This document shows positions 1 to 6,331 of a DNA stretch of 8,748 nt, one piece after another. This DNA is from Nitrospinota bacterium (GTDB lineage: Bacteria; JADFOP01; DATKYB01). The notes under the pieces were generated by a model, which searched no databases, was not told the origin of the DNA, and saw only the letters and a program-made list of their open reading frames with translations. Within the stretch, counting starts at the first letter, position 1; each line of letters begins with the position of its first letter. A program made the position numbers and the translations under genes. The stretch covers positions 1-8,748 of the forward strand of contig DATKYB010000022.1 in NCBI GenBank assembly GCA_035528715.1, in the 5' to 3' direction.

Positions 1-2
1 AT

Positions 3-1004
3 TTTTTTAACAAGCTCTTGGAATCAAATCCTCCCTTAAGAAAACAAAAAATATCTAAAACAGAGACGAAACTGATAACTCAAGAAGGAACAGAATTGTT
101 TATTTCAATAAATATCCATCTTTTAAGAGATGCCAGAGGAAAAACTATTGGAAAGATTATTGTTATTCAAGATATTACAAGGTTAAAAAAATTAGAAGAA
201 CAAGCAGAGAGAAGAAACAGACTCATGGCAATGGGAGAGTTAGCGGTTAATATAGCCCATGAGATTAGAAATCCGCTGGGAAGTATCGAGTTATTTGCTT
301 CTTTGCTTAAAAGGGAATTAAAAGATAATCCAGATAATTTGAAACTAGTGGAACATATTATATCGTCTATAAAGAGTCTCAACCATACTCTTTCGAATCT
401 CCTTTTGTTTACAAAGACCCAAAAACCTGCTTTTACCGATATAGACATTCATGAATTTTTAGATAATGCAGCGTCTTTTATTAACTATAATCTCAAACAG
501 AATAATATATGTTTAAAAAGAATTTATGGGTCTAAAAATCCTATTATAAAAGGTGATGGAGAGCTTTTAAAACAGGTATTTTTTAACCTTACATTGAATG
601 CCATCCAAGCCATGCCAGAAGGAGGAACCCTGAACATTTCTACAAAGGTTTTAGATGGTAAATTCAATAGAAAAGAAAATAATGAAAAAAATATTAACGG
701 AAAAAATATGAATGGATTAAATCTTGTTGAGATAAAATTTGTAGATTCTGGGAATGGTATACCAGAAGGGTATATAAAAAGTATATTCACTCCTTTTTTT
801 ACAACAAAAGAAAGGGGAACAGGTTTAGGTTTAGCCATTGTTCATAATATAATAGATTCACATAACGGCTTTATTAGCGCAAAAAGCATAAAAGGAAAGG
901 GAACAGAGTTTAGTATTTCAATTCCTATTGAAAGATTTAGACAAGCTAAGACTGAAAGAATTTTAAATAATTCAAAAATCCTTGGTTTAGAGAAGCAATT
1001 ATAA
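3..1004 (+). CDS. PAS-containing sensor histidine kinase, NtrB/FlrB-like (5' truncated by window edge)
   Basis: This is the C-terminal part of a two-component sensor kinase that should autophosphorylate on histidine and pass the phosphate to the response regulator encoded next. The frame is open to the left edge, so the true start lies outside. A TTG at 18 is an in-frame codon, not a convincing start, because it falls inside a PAS-like fold. Residues below are numbered from that TTG. The end of the PAS domain (about 20-55) runs into the H-box AHEIRNPLGSIE with the phospho-accepting His81. The ATPase part shows the N-box (N190 and N194, with NAIQAMPEGG), the G1 box DSGNGIPE (243-250), the F-box FTPFFTTK (257-264) and the G2 box GTGLGLAI (267-274), so catalysis looks intact. 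No membrane segment is visible in this part. A Lys/Asn-rich loop (about 217-235) lies between the N and G1 boxes. The gene ends in three consecutive in-frame stops (TAA TAA TAG). The family is certain. The flagellar role is inferred from its neighbours. Confidence 0.93.
   Translation, partial: FFNKLLESNPPLRKQKISKTETKLITQEGTELFISINIHLLRDARGKTIGKIIVIQDITRLKKLEEQAERRNRLMAMGELAVNIAHEIRNPLGSIELFASLLKRELKDNPDNLKLVEHIISSIKSLNHTLSNLLLFTKTQKPAFTDIDIHEFLDNAASFINYNLKQNNICLKRIYGSKNPIIKGDGELLKQVFFNLTLNAIQAMPEGGTLNISTKVLDGKFNRKENNEKNINGKNMNGLNLVEIKFVDSGNGIPEGYIKSIFTPFFTTKERGTGLGLAIVHNIIDSHNGFISAKSIKGKGTEFSISIPIERFRQAKTERILNNSKILGLEKQL
687..716 (+). repeat. Imperfect tandem 15-bp duplication inside the kinase gene
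   Basis: Two adjacent 15-bp units (687-701 and 702-716) differ at two positions and encode KNING then KNMNG. They lie in the Lys/Asn-rich loop between the N-box and G1 box of the ATPase domain. The repeat preserves the frame and looks like a small in-frame duplication in a tolerant surface loop. Confidence 0.6.
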
Positions 1005-1025
1005 TAATAGAAAGGAGAATCGTTA

Positions 1026-2384
1026 ATGGGTGAAAGACCAATCTTAGTTATAGATGATGAGGCTGGAATGAGAGCAGCCATAAGAGAGACATTAATTAGG
1101 GTTGGATATGATGTTACTACTGCTTCAAATGGTTTTGAAGCTATAAGCAAATTGAAGGAGAATAACTTTCATCTAGTTCTAACAGATATGAAAATGCCAA
1201 GAATGAATGGCCTAGAAGTCTTACGAAAAGTAAAAAAGCAAATACCACATCTTCCAGTTATTATGATTACAGCTTACGGTACAATCGATACAGCTGTAGA
1301 GGCTATGAAAGAGGGTGCTTTTGATTATATTATTAAACCGTTCTCCACAGAAAAATTAGAAAGTGTTGTCAATAAGGCTTTGTTAAATATTGATCAGAAG
1401 AGCCTTCCCCAAAGAGATTTTTCTCAAATAAAGATCAATCAAAAAAAGGAGATAGTTACCAAGAATAAAAAGATGTTGGAGATTTTAGAAATAGCAGAAG
1501 AGATATCCAAAAGCAACTCAGCTGTTATGATTCAGGGTGAGAGCGGTACGGGGAAGGAACTGTTAGCTTGCTATATACATAAATCAAGTCAAAGACGGGA
1601 TAAACCTTTTATAGCCATTAACTGTGCTGCCTTGCCAGAAGGTCTGTTAGAGAGTGAGCTCTTCGGACATGAGAAAGGATCTTTTACAGGGGCGATAGCA
1701 AGAAAAATAGGTAAATTTGAGTTAGCGAACGACGGTACAATTCTTTTGGATGAAATTAGCGAAATGGAACATCAATTACAGGCAAAGCTTCTCAGGGTAT
1801 TGCAGGAATATGAAATCGATAGGGTTGGAGGCAGGACACCTATACCTATAGATATAAGGATTGTTTCTACAACAAACAAGGATCTAAAAGAAGAAGTGAA
1901 AAAAGGAAATTTTAGAGAGGATCTCTTCTATAGGCTTAATGTAATACCTTTAACGATCCCCCCTTTAAGAGAGAGAAAAGGAGACATATCAATTTTGGCA
2001 GATCATTTTTTGAAAAAATATAGTAAGAGAAACGGAAAAAAAACATCGAGGATATCTGAAGAGACTATTGACTTATTAAAAAAATATTATTGGAGGGGAA
2101 ATGTACGGGAGCTAGAGAATGTTATCGAAAGAGCAGTTGTTTTATGTGATGGAGATGTCATTTTACCTAAGAATCTATTTATGAATGAAGAATTTGACAA
2201 TGAAGAATCAATATCTGTAAGGGCTGGAGTTTCATTAAGGGAAATGGAAAAACAACTCATATTTAAAACTCTTGATGAAGTGGGTGGGAACAGGACTCAT
2301 GCAGCCAAGGTATTAGGTATTAGTATAAGAACATTGAGAAATAAATTGAATGAATACAAGGAAAATCCTCTAAAGCAGATATAA
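1026..2384 (+). CDS. Sigma-54-dependent response regulator, NtrC/FlrC type
   Basis: This is a complete 452-residue transcription activator, the usual length for the NtrC family. The receiver domain (1-120) has the acidic pair D10/D11, phospho-acceptor D54, T82 and K104. The AAA+ domain (about 145-380) shows Walker A GESGTGKE (171-178), the sigma-54-contacting loop GSFTGA (218-223, a common variant of GAFTGA), Walker B ILLDE (239-243), sensor I STTNKD (281-286), the arginine-finger region FREDLFYRLN (296-305) and the sensor II motif WRGNVRELEN (356-365). A Fis-type helix-turn-helix covers about 404-442. All functions for phosphorylation-controlled ATP hydrolysis and sigma-54 contact appear intact. 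The ATG start is preceded by AAAGGAG at 1011-1017, 8 bases away. It lies 21 bases after the kinase gene, so the two are probably co-transcribed. A sigma-54 promoter lies in the gap just downstream, before flgB, which makes flagellar control of the FlrC/FlgR kind the likely role. Nitrogen or acetoacetate-type regulators share the architecture, so the target is an inference. Confidence 0.95.
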   Translation: MGERPILVIDDEAGMRAAIRETLIRVGYDVTTASNGFEAISKLKENNFHLVLTDMKMPRMNGLEVLRKVKKQIPHLPVIMITAYGTIDTAVEAMKEGAFDYIIKPFSTEKLESVVNKALLNIDQKSLPQRDFSQIKINQKKEIVTKNKKMLEILEIAEEISKSNSAVMIQGESGTGKELLACYIHKSSQRRDKPFIAINCAALPEGLLESELFGHEKGSFTGAIARKIGKFELANDGTILLDEISEMEHQLQAKLLRVLQEYEIDRVGGRTPIPIDIRIVSTTNKDLKEEVKKGNFREDLFYRLNVIPLTIPPLRERKGDISILADHFLKKYSKRNGKKTSRISEETIDLLKKYYWRGNVRELENVIERAVVLCDGDVILPKNLFMNEEFDNEESISVRAGVSLREMEKQLIFKTLDEVGGNRTHAAKVLGISIRTLRNKLNEYKENPLKQI

Positions 2385-2386
2385 CA

Positions 2387-2400
2387 ATTCTTTAAAGAAT
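2387..2400. promoter_or_regulatory. Perfect 14-bp palindrome, possible activator site
   Basis: ATTCTTTAAAGAAT is a perfect inverted repeat starting 2 bases after the regulator's stop codon. Its centre is about 110 bases upstream of the predicted flgB transcription start, within the distance usual for enhancer sites of NtrC-type activators. It has no G+C-rich stem or T-run, so it is a poor terminator. In AT-rich DNA such a palindrome can arise by chance, so the function is a guess. Confidence 0.35.
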
Positions 2401-2441
2401 GATTAAAAATTCAGTATTGATGATACATTTTAATGATTAAA
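2398..2441. promoter_or_regulatory. Two direct copies of AATGATTAAA, candidate enhancer pair
   Basis: The 10-mer AATGATTAAA occurs at 2398-2407 and 2432-2441, 34 bases apart. The second copy is the right-hand part of a 13-bp perfect dyad, TTTAAT-G-ATTAAA (2429-2441). The first keeps the right arm but only the inner three bases of the left arm. Centres are about 104 and 70 bases upstream of the predicted flgB start. Paired dyads at these distances are typical for dimers of NtrC-type regulators, and the gene for one ends just upstream. This is pattern evidence only. Confidence 0.35.
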
Positions 2442-2470
2442 GGTTTTAAAAATTATTTAGTAAGAGAGAG

Positions 2471-2484
2471 TTGGTATTTGGTAT
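2471..2484 (+). repeat. Tandem 7-bp repeat overlapping the -24 element
   Basis: TTGGTAT occurs twice without a gap (2471-2477 and 2478-2484). Only the second copy places its GG at the correct spacing from the GC at 2492-2493 for a sigma-54 promoter. The first is 7 bases too far upstream. Confidence 0.7.
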
Positions 2485-2494
2485 ATTATTTGCA
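2479..2494 (+). promoter_or_regulatory. Sigma-54 (-24/-12) promoter of the flgB operon
   Basis: TGGTATATTATTTGCA matches the sigma-54 consensus TGGCAYR-N4-YTGCW, with the invariant GG (2480-2481) and GC (2492-2493) exactly 10 bases apart. The main deviation is T for C after the GG. The expected transcription start is near 2504-2506. The neighbouring gene encodes an activator with an intact sigma-54-contacting loop, which supports the call. The promoter should drive flgB, flgC and the genes after them, since no later gap is large enough for a clear second promoter. Confidence 0.85.
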
Positions 2495-2520
2495 TTTTTT
2501 AGTGCAAAGGAGATAACAAT

Positions 2521-2934
2521 ATGAGCGTAAATAGAATTTTCGGTAGGACAATTAACCTCCTTGAAAAGATTTTAGATTTTAGAGCCAAAAGGCATAATAT
2601 TTTGGTTTCAAACATATCTAATGTAGATACTCCTCGTTATAAGGCGAAGGATATCACTTTTGAAGACCAACTCAAGAAGGTAATAGGAGATAATGCCCAT
2701 TTAAAAAGAACAAATGTTAATCATTTGCCAATAAATAGTGAAAATTTCAATGAAATAAAGCCAAACATCATCTCCAGCCCTACAACTTTAATGAGGGAAG
2801 ATTTGAATACAGTAGATATAGATAAAGAGATGACAAAATTGGCAGAGAATAACATTATGTATAATGCCTCTGCTGACATAATATCAAAATTACTTCAATT
2901 AGTTAAATACTCAATAGAAGGAGAAAGAAGATAA
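2521..2934 (+). CDS. flgB: Flagellar basal-body proximal rod protein FlgB
   Basis: FlgB is a component of the proximal rod, exported through the flagellar type III apparatus and placed in the periplasm above the MS ring. The 137-residue length is typical. The N-terminal rod/hook signature runs from RHNILVSNISNVDTPRYK (24-41), and the C-terminal heptad-rich segment common to axial proteins begins around NTVDIDKEMTKLAENN (96-111). As expected for an axial protein exported by its own system, there is no Sec signal peptide. The ATG is preceded by AAAGGAG (2506-2512) with 8 bases between. It is the first gene after the sigma-54 promoter and is followed after 1 base by flgC. Confidence 0.97.
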   Translation: MSVNRIFGRTINLLEKILDFRAKRHNILVSNISNVDTPRYKAKDITFEDQLKKVIGDNAHLKRTNVNHLPINSENFNEIKPNIISSPTTLMREDLNTVDIDKEMTKLAENNIMYNASADIISKLLQLVKYSIEGERR

Positions 2935-2935
2935 A

Positions 2936-3373
2936 ATGGATTTCTTCTCAGCTTTAAAAATCAGTTCATCAGGTCTGAGCGCACAGCGCCTAAGAATGAA
3001 TGTTATTTCGAGTAATCTTGCAAATGCAAACACAACCAGAACTTCAGAAGGAGTTCCTTACAGGAGAAAAGATATTGTGTTTTCAGCTACTCCTTTAAAT
3101 AGGCCCTTTCAGAATATCTTAGATGCAGAGTTAAATAATAATATAAGGGCAGTTAATATAGTGAATATCATAGAAGATCAAAGACCTTTTCGGCTGGTAT
3201 ATAATCCACAACACCCAGACGCTAATGAAGAGGGGTTTGTCGCTATGCCTAATATTAGAATTATGGAAGAAATGGTAAATCTTCTCTCAGCAACACGTTC
3301 ATATGAGGCAAATGTAACGGCTATCAATTCTATAAAGAATATGGCATTAAAAGCTCTAACAATAGGACGCTAA
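2936..3373 (+). CDS. flgC: Flagellar basal-body proximal rod protein FlgC
   Basis: FlgC is the second proximal rod subunit. It has 145 residues, within the family's normal range. It carries the axial-protein N-terminal signature (SSNLANANTTRT, 26-37 region), the FlgC-typical YNPQHPDANEEGFVAMPN stretch (89-106) and the C-terminal SATRSYEANVTAIN motif (118-131). There is no signal peptide, as expected for a substrate of the flagellar export machine. The start codon lies 1 base after the flgB stop. AGAAGGAG at 2916-2923, inside the end of flgB, sits about 12 bases upstream, so translational coupling is likely. Confidence 0.97.
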   Translation: MDFFSALKISSSGLSAQRLRMNVISSNLANANTTRTSEGVPYRRKDIVFSATPLNRPFQNILDAELNNNIRAVNIVNIIEDQRPFRLVYNPQHPDANEEGFVAMPNIRIMEEMVNLLSATRSYEANVTAINSIKNMALKALTIGR

Positions 3374-3395
3374 TTTTTTTATAAGGAGTTATCAA

Positions 3396-3698
3396 ATGAA
3401 AGAGATATTTATTGATAGTAATATCAAAAACGGTCTCCCACCCATCTCTAATAAAAAGAAGTCCCAAGAGAAATCGGGCGCATCATTTGGCAATATGCTA
3501 AAAAATTATCTTCAAGATGTAAACAAGCTTCAGAAAGAAGCAGATAAAACCATCCAGAATTTGGCAGTTGGAAATGAAAAAAATATTCATGAGACAATGA
3601 TAGCTATAGAAAAGGCAGATATTTCATTCAGATTAATGATGCAGATTAGAGAAAAGATAATAAAAGCCTATGAAGAAATCATTAGAATGCCTCTCTAA
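3396..3698 (+). CDS. fliE: Flagellar hook-basal body protein FliE
   Basis: FliE is the small adaptor between the MS ring (FliF) and the rod, and an early substrate of the export apparatus. The 100-residue length is usual. The N-terminal 30 residues are polar and unconserved in appearance. The family signature fills the C-terminal part: FGNMLKNYLQDVNKLQKEAD (31-50), then HETMIAIEKADISFRLMMQI (65-84) and the end AYEEIIRMPL (91-100). A clear AAGGAG at 3383-3388, 7 bases before the ATG, fixes the start. It lies 22 bases after flgC and 30 bases before fliF, in the flgB-flgC-fliE-fliF order widespread in bacteria. Confidence 0.96.
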   Translation: MKEIFIDSNIKNGLPPISNKKKSQEKSGASFGNMLKNYLQDVNKLQKEADKTIQNLAVGNEKNIHETMIAIEKADISFRLMMQIREKIIKAYEEIIRMPL

Positions 3699-3728
3699 AA
3701 CATTAACTTTTAATTTGTATGAGGTAAA

Positions 3729-5309
3729 ATGTTTAATTTTTTAAAACAATTGAATATACAATTTCAGACATTTTTAAGAGGCCTTTCTGTTGGCAAGAGA
3801 ATGTTCCTCTTGTTCCTATTAGGAACTGTTATGATTGGTTCTATTGTTATGATTGTGTTGTCTCAGAATGCCAATTATCAGCTTCTCTATGCCAATTTAA
3901 CACAGGAAGATGCCTCTAGTATTATGTTAAAGCTGAAAGAACAAAAGGTTCCCTATCGTATATCTGGAGATGGAAACTCTATCATGATTCCAGCAAATTA
4001 TGTTTATGAAACCCGTCTGCAATTAGCAAGTGAAGGATTACCACAAGGAGGTGGTATAGGCTACGAACTCTTTGATAAGAATACTTTTGGATTAACGGAG
4101 TTTGTTCAAAAACTTAATTATCAAAGGGCGCTGCAAGGTGAATTATCAAGGACAATAAACCAGATAGCAGAGGTGGATAAATCTCGGGTTCATCTTGTTA
4201 TGTCAGAGAAGACTCTTTTTATCGAGGATCAAGAAGAGGCTACTGCTTCTGTTTTAGTCAAGCTTCATCCCGGGAGAAAACTAAAAAAGGAACAAATCCA
4301 AGGTATTGTTCATCTAGTAGCGAGTAGTGTTATGGGTTTAAAGCCTCAGAATATAACCATGGTTGATCAGTATGGAAATATTTTGTTAGGAGGAGAAAGT
4401 TCTTTTTTAGGTCAATTGTCTAATTCACAGCTAGAATATCAGAATAATCTTGAAAGGAGGTTAGAAAATAGGGTCCAGACAATCCTTGAAAAGGTCGTTG
4501 GTAAGGGAAGAGTGATTGCCAGGGTTTCAACTAGTTTAGACTTTAGTCAGATTGAAAAGACAGAAGAGAGATATGACCCTGAAAGTCAGGTTGTGCGGAG
4601 TCAAAACTCTACAGAAGAGAAATCAAGCGGTAAGGGACCAGTACCTGCTGGTGTTCCAGGGGTAGTTTCTAATCTGCCGGGACAACAGAGTCAGAGCTTT
4701 GAACAAGGCGCGAGGTCTGATTTTAAGAAAACAAATGAAACGATAAATTATGAGATAAATAAAATAACAGAAAGAATTGTTGAGCCTGTGGTTAATGTCA
4801 ACAGATTATCAGTTGCTGTGCTTGTTGATGGTAAAAGAGAACTCGTCGATGGGAAGGAAGAGTATCTGGCAAGAACAAAAGAAGAAACAGAGAAATATGA
4901 GAATATTGTAAAGAGCGCTATAGGATACAATGAAAAAAGGAAAGACCAAGTAGTTGTTGAAAATATTGCCTTTGAAAAAATAAACCTTGGCGAAGAGGAT
5001 GGATTAATAGAAAAGGTTGAACAGAGGCGTTTCTATATATCAGCAATAAAATATGCTGGCAGTGCCCTTCTTGTTCTCTTGGGATTTTTGTTTATCATAA
5101 AACCGATAATGAACAGCTTAGCAACAGGAATGCAAAAAGGACCTATTTCTCAGTTCCCCAAGACAGTTGGTGAGTTAGAGGCTGAAATAGAAGGAACAGA
5201 AAAAGAAAGAGAAGGGGTAGCTATTAGGAACAAGGTAGCTAATGTCGTAAAAGAAAATCCTAAACAAGCTGCAGATCTTGTAAGGACTTGGTTGGATGAA
5301 AGGAAATAG
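3729..5309 (+). CDS. fliF: Flagellar MS-ring protein FliF
   Basis: FliF forms the inner-membrane MS ring on which the export gate, rod and C-ring assemble. It has 526 residues, slightly short for the family (usually about 530-570). There is a short cytoplasmic N-terminus, a first transmembrane helix at about 25-45, and the periplasmic ring-building region with YQLLYANL (50-57), GLPQGGGIGYELFD (103-116) and the RVHLVMSE segment (153-160). A Gly/Pro-rich, probably disordered loop follows (about 296-330), then more ring domain and a second transmembrane helix at about 437-460. The C-terminal tail ends in NPKQAADLVRTWL (510-522), which resembles the FliG-binding helix of the family. GAGG at 3721-3724 lies only 4 bases before the ATG, a short spacing. 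The stop codon overlaps the ribosome-binding site of fliG. Confidence 0.97.
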   Translation: MFNFLKQLNIQFQTFLRGLSVGKRMFLLFLLGTVMIGSIVMIVLSQNANYQLLYANLTQEDASSIMLKLKEQKVPYRISGDGNSIMIPANYVYETRLQLASEGLPQGGGIGYELFDKNTFGLTEFVQKLNYQRALQGELSRTINQIAEVDKSRVHLVMSEKTLFIEDQEEATASVLVKLHPGRKLKKEQIQGIVHLVASSVMGLKPQNITMVDQYGNILLGGESSFLGQLSNSQLEYQNNLERRLENRVQTILEKVVGKGRVIARVSTSLDFSQIEKTEERYDPESQVVRSQNSTEEKSSGKGPVPAGVPGVVSNLPGQQSQSFEQGARSDFKKTNETINYEINKITERIVEPVVNVNRLSVAVLVDGKRELVDGKEEYLARTKEETEKYENIVKSAIGYNEKRKDQVVVENIAFEKINLGEEDGLIEKVEQRRFYISAIKYAGSALLVLLGFLFIIKPIMNSLATGMQKGPISQFPKTVGELEAEIEGTEKEREGVAIRNKVANVVKENPKQAADLVRTWLDERK

Positions 5310-5326
5310 AGGAGAAAAGATAATAT

Positions 5327-6331
5327 ATGGATTTTAGAAAACTTGGAGGGTCTGAAAAGGCGGCCGTATTTCTTATTTCTCTCGGAGAAGATTTAGCATC
5401 TCAAATCTTTAAACATCTTGATGTCGGTGAGATAAGAAAGATAGGCACTTTGATGTCTGAGCTTGACAAGATTCCTCAAGAGGTTGTTGATGGAGTGACA
5501 AAAGAGATGTACGAGAAATCAGTGAAGGGTGGTGGAATTGTAAAGGGCAGTGAAGAGTATGTGAAAAAGGTTGTTTTGAAGGCATTGGATCCAGCAACGG
5601 CAGCTGAGGTCATTGATGAAATGTCTGACGACGAGGGAAAGTCAGGTCTTGAGGCCTTAAAATGGCTTGATGCCGACTCAATAGCAAACTACTTTAAAAA
5701 TGAACACCCTCAAATTATTGCAGTAATCTTATCTCAACTGGAAATTAACCATGCATCTGAAGTATTAAAAGCCCTCCCAGAACAGCTAAAGACTGAAGTA
5801 ACAATAAGATTAGCAACGCTTGATAAAGTCCCTGTTGGGGTATTAAAAGAGATAAGTAATGTTCTCAGGACAGAGTTTAAGGATTCAACTTCTGTAGATA
5901 CATCTTCCTCTTTTACTGGCAAGCAAAAAGTAGCTGATATGCTGAATCAATTAGACAGACATACGGAAGGGGCCATCTTATCACAAATCGAAGAGAACAA
6001 CCCAGACCTTGCAGACGAGATCAGGCAACTTATGTTTAAGTTTGAGGATTTAGTTCTGTTAGATGACAGGGCTATACAGGAGATATTAAAAGAGGTTACA
6101 AATGAAGATTTAATACTTGCTCTTAGGACCGCTAATGATGAGATAAAGGAACTGATATTTAAAAATATGTCTGAAAGAGCTGTAACTATGATTTTGGAGG
6201 ATATGGAGGCAATGGGACCTGTAAGGCTAAGCGATGTTGAAAAGGCCCAGCAGAATATTACTAAGGTAGCAAAGAAATTAGAAAGCGAAGGCAAAATCAT
6301 TATCGGTGGGGGGGACGACGTTCTTGTCTAA
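5327..6331 (+). CDS. fliG: Flagellar motor switch protein FliG
   Basis: FliG is the C-ring protein that binds FliF and interacts with the stator to make torque and switch direction. It has 334 residues, the normal length. The N-terminal FliF-binding domain covers about 1-105. The middle domain contains the EHPQ motif (126-129), and the MFKF hinge (236-239) is of the MFxF type. In the C-terminal domain, by alignment from memory to E. coli FliG, R267, R284, E291, D292 and R300 occupy the places of the charged torque residues K264, R281, D288, D289 and R297, so motor function looks intact. GAGGAG (5309-5314) overlaps the fliF stop and lies 12 bases before the ATG. The 3' end contains a run of seven G's and overlaps the start of fliH. 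Confidence 0.97.
   Translation: MDFRKLGGSEKAAVFLISLGEDLASQIFKHLDVGEIRKIGTLMSELDKIPQEVVDGVTKEMYEKSVKGGGIVKGSEEYVKKVVLKALDPATAAEVIDEMSDDEGKSGLEALKWLDADSIANYFKNEHPQIIAVILSQLEINHASEVLKALPEQLKTEVTIRLATLDKVPVGVLKEISNVLRTEFKDSTSVDTSSSFTGKQKVADMLNQLDRHTEGAILSQIEENNPDLADEIRQLMFKFEDLVLLDDRAIQEILKEVTNEDLILALRTANDEIKELIFKNMSERAVTMILEDMEAMGPVRLSDVEKAQQNITKVAKKLESEGKIIIGGGDDVLV
6308..6314 (+). repeat. G7 homopolymer at the fliG 3' end
   Basis: Seven consecutive G's encode most of the Gly-Gly-Gly before the acidic end of FliG and stand out in AT-rich DNA. The tract lies 9 bases before the proposed fliH start and may also act as its G-rich ribosome-binding site. Loss of one G would join the fliG frame to the fliH frame. 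Confidence 0.85.

Noticed and set aside
18-20. TTG at 18 as the true start of the kinase
   Set aside because: The frame is open to the left edge, there is no ribosome-binding site, and the start would cut into a PAS domain.
842-1150. Antisense open frame spanning the kinase-regulator junction
   Set aside because: It lies opposite two well-supported genes, its translation resembles no family I know, and no ribosome-binding site or promoter supports it.
2387-2400. Rho-independent terminator after the regulator gene
   Set aside because: The palindrome is AT-rich, has no loop and no following T-run, so it would not form a stable terminator hairpin.
2417-2460. Sigma-70 type promoter in the flgB upstream gap
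   Set aside because: TTGATG resembles a -35 box, but no good -10 box is found at the proper spacing beyond what AT-rich DNA offers. The sigma-54 match is much stronger.
3372-3382. T-run after flgC as a terminator
   Set aside because: No hairpin precedes the T's, and fliE follows at once with a strong ribosome-binding site.
5947-6300. 117-codon antisense open frame inside fliG
   Set aside because: It is a Ser/Ile/Leu-rich shadow of the Asp/Glu/Lys-rich FliG coding sequence, with no independent evidence.
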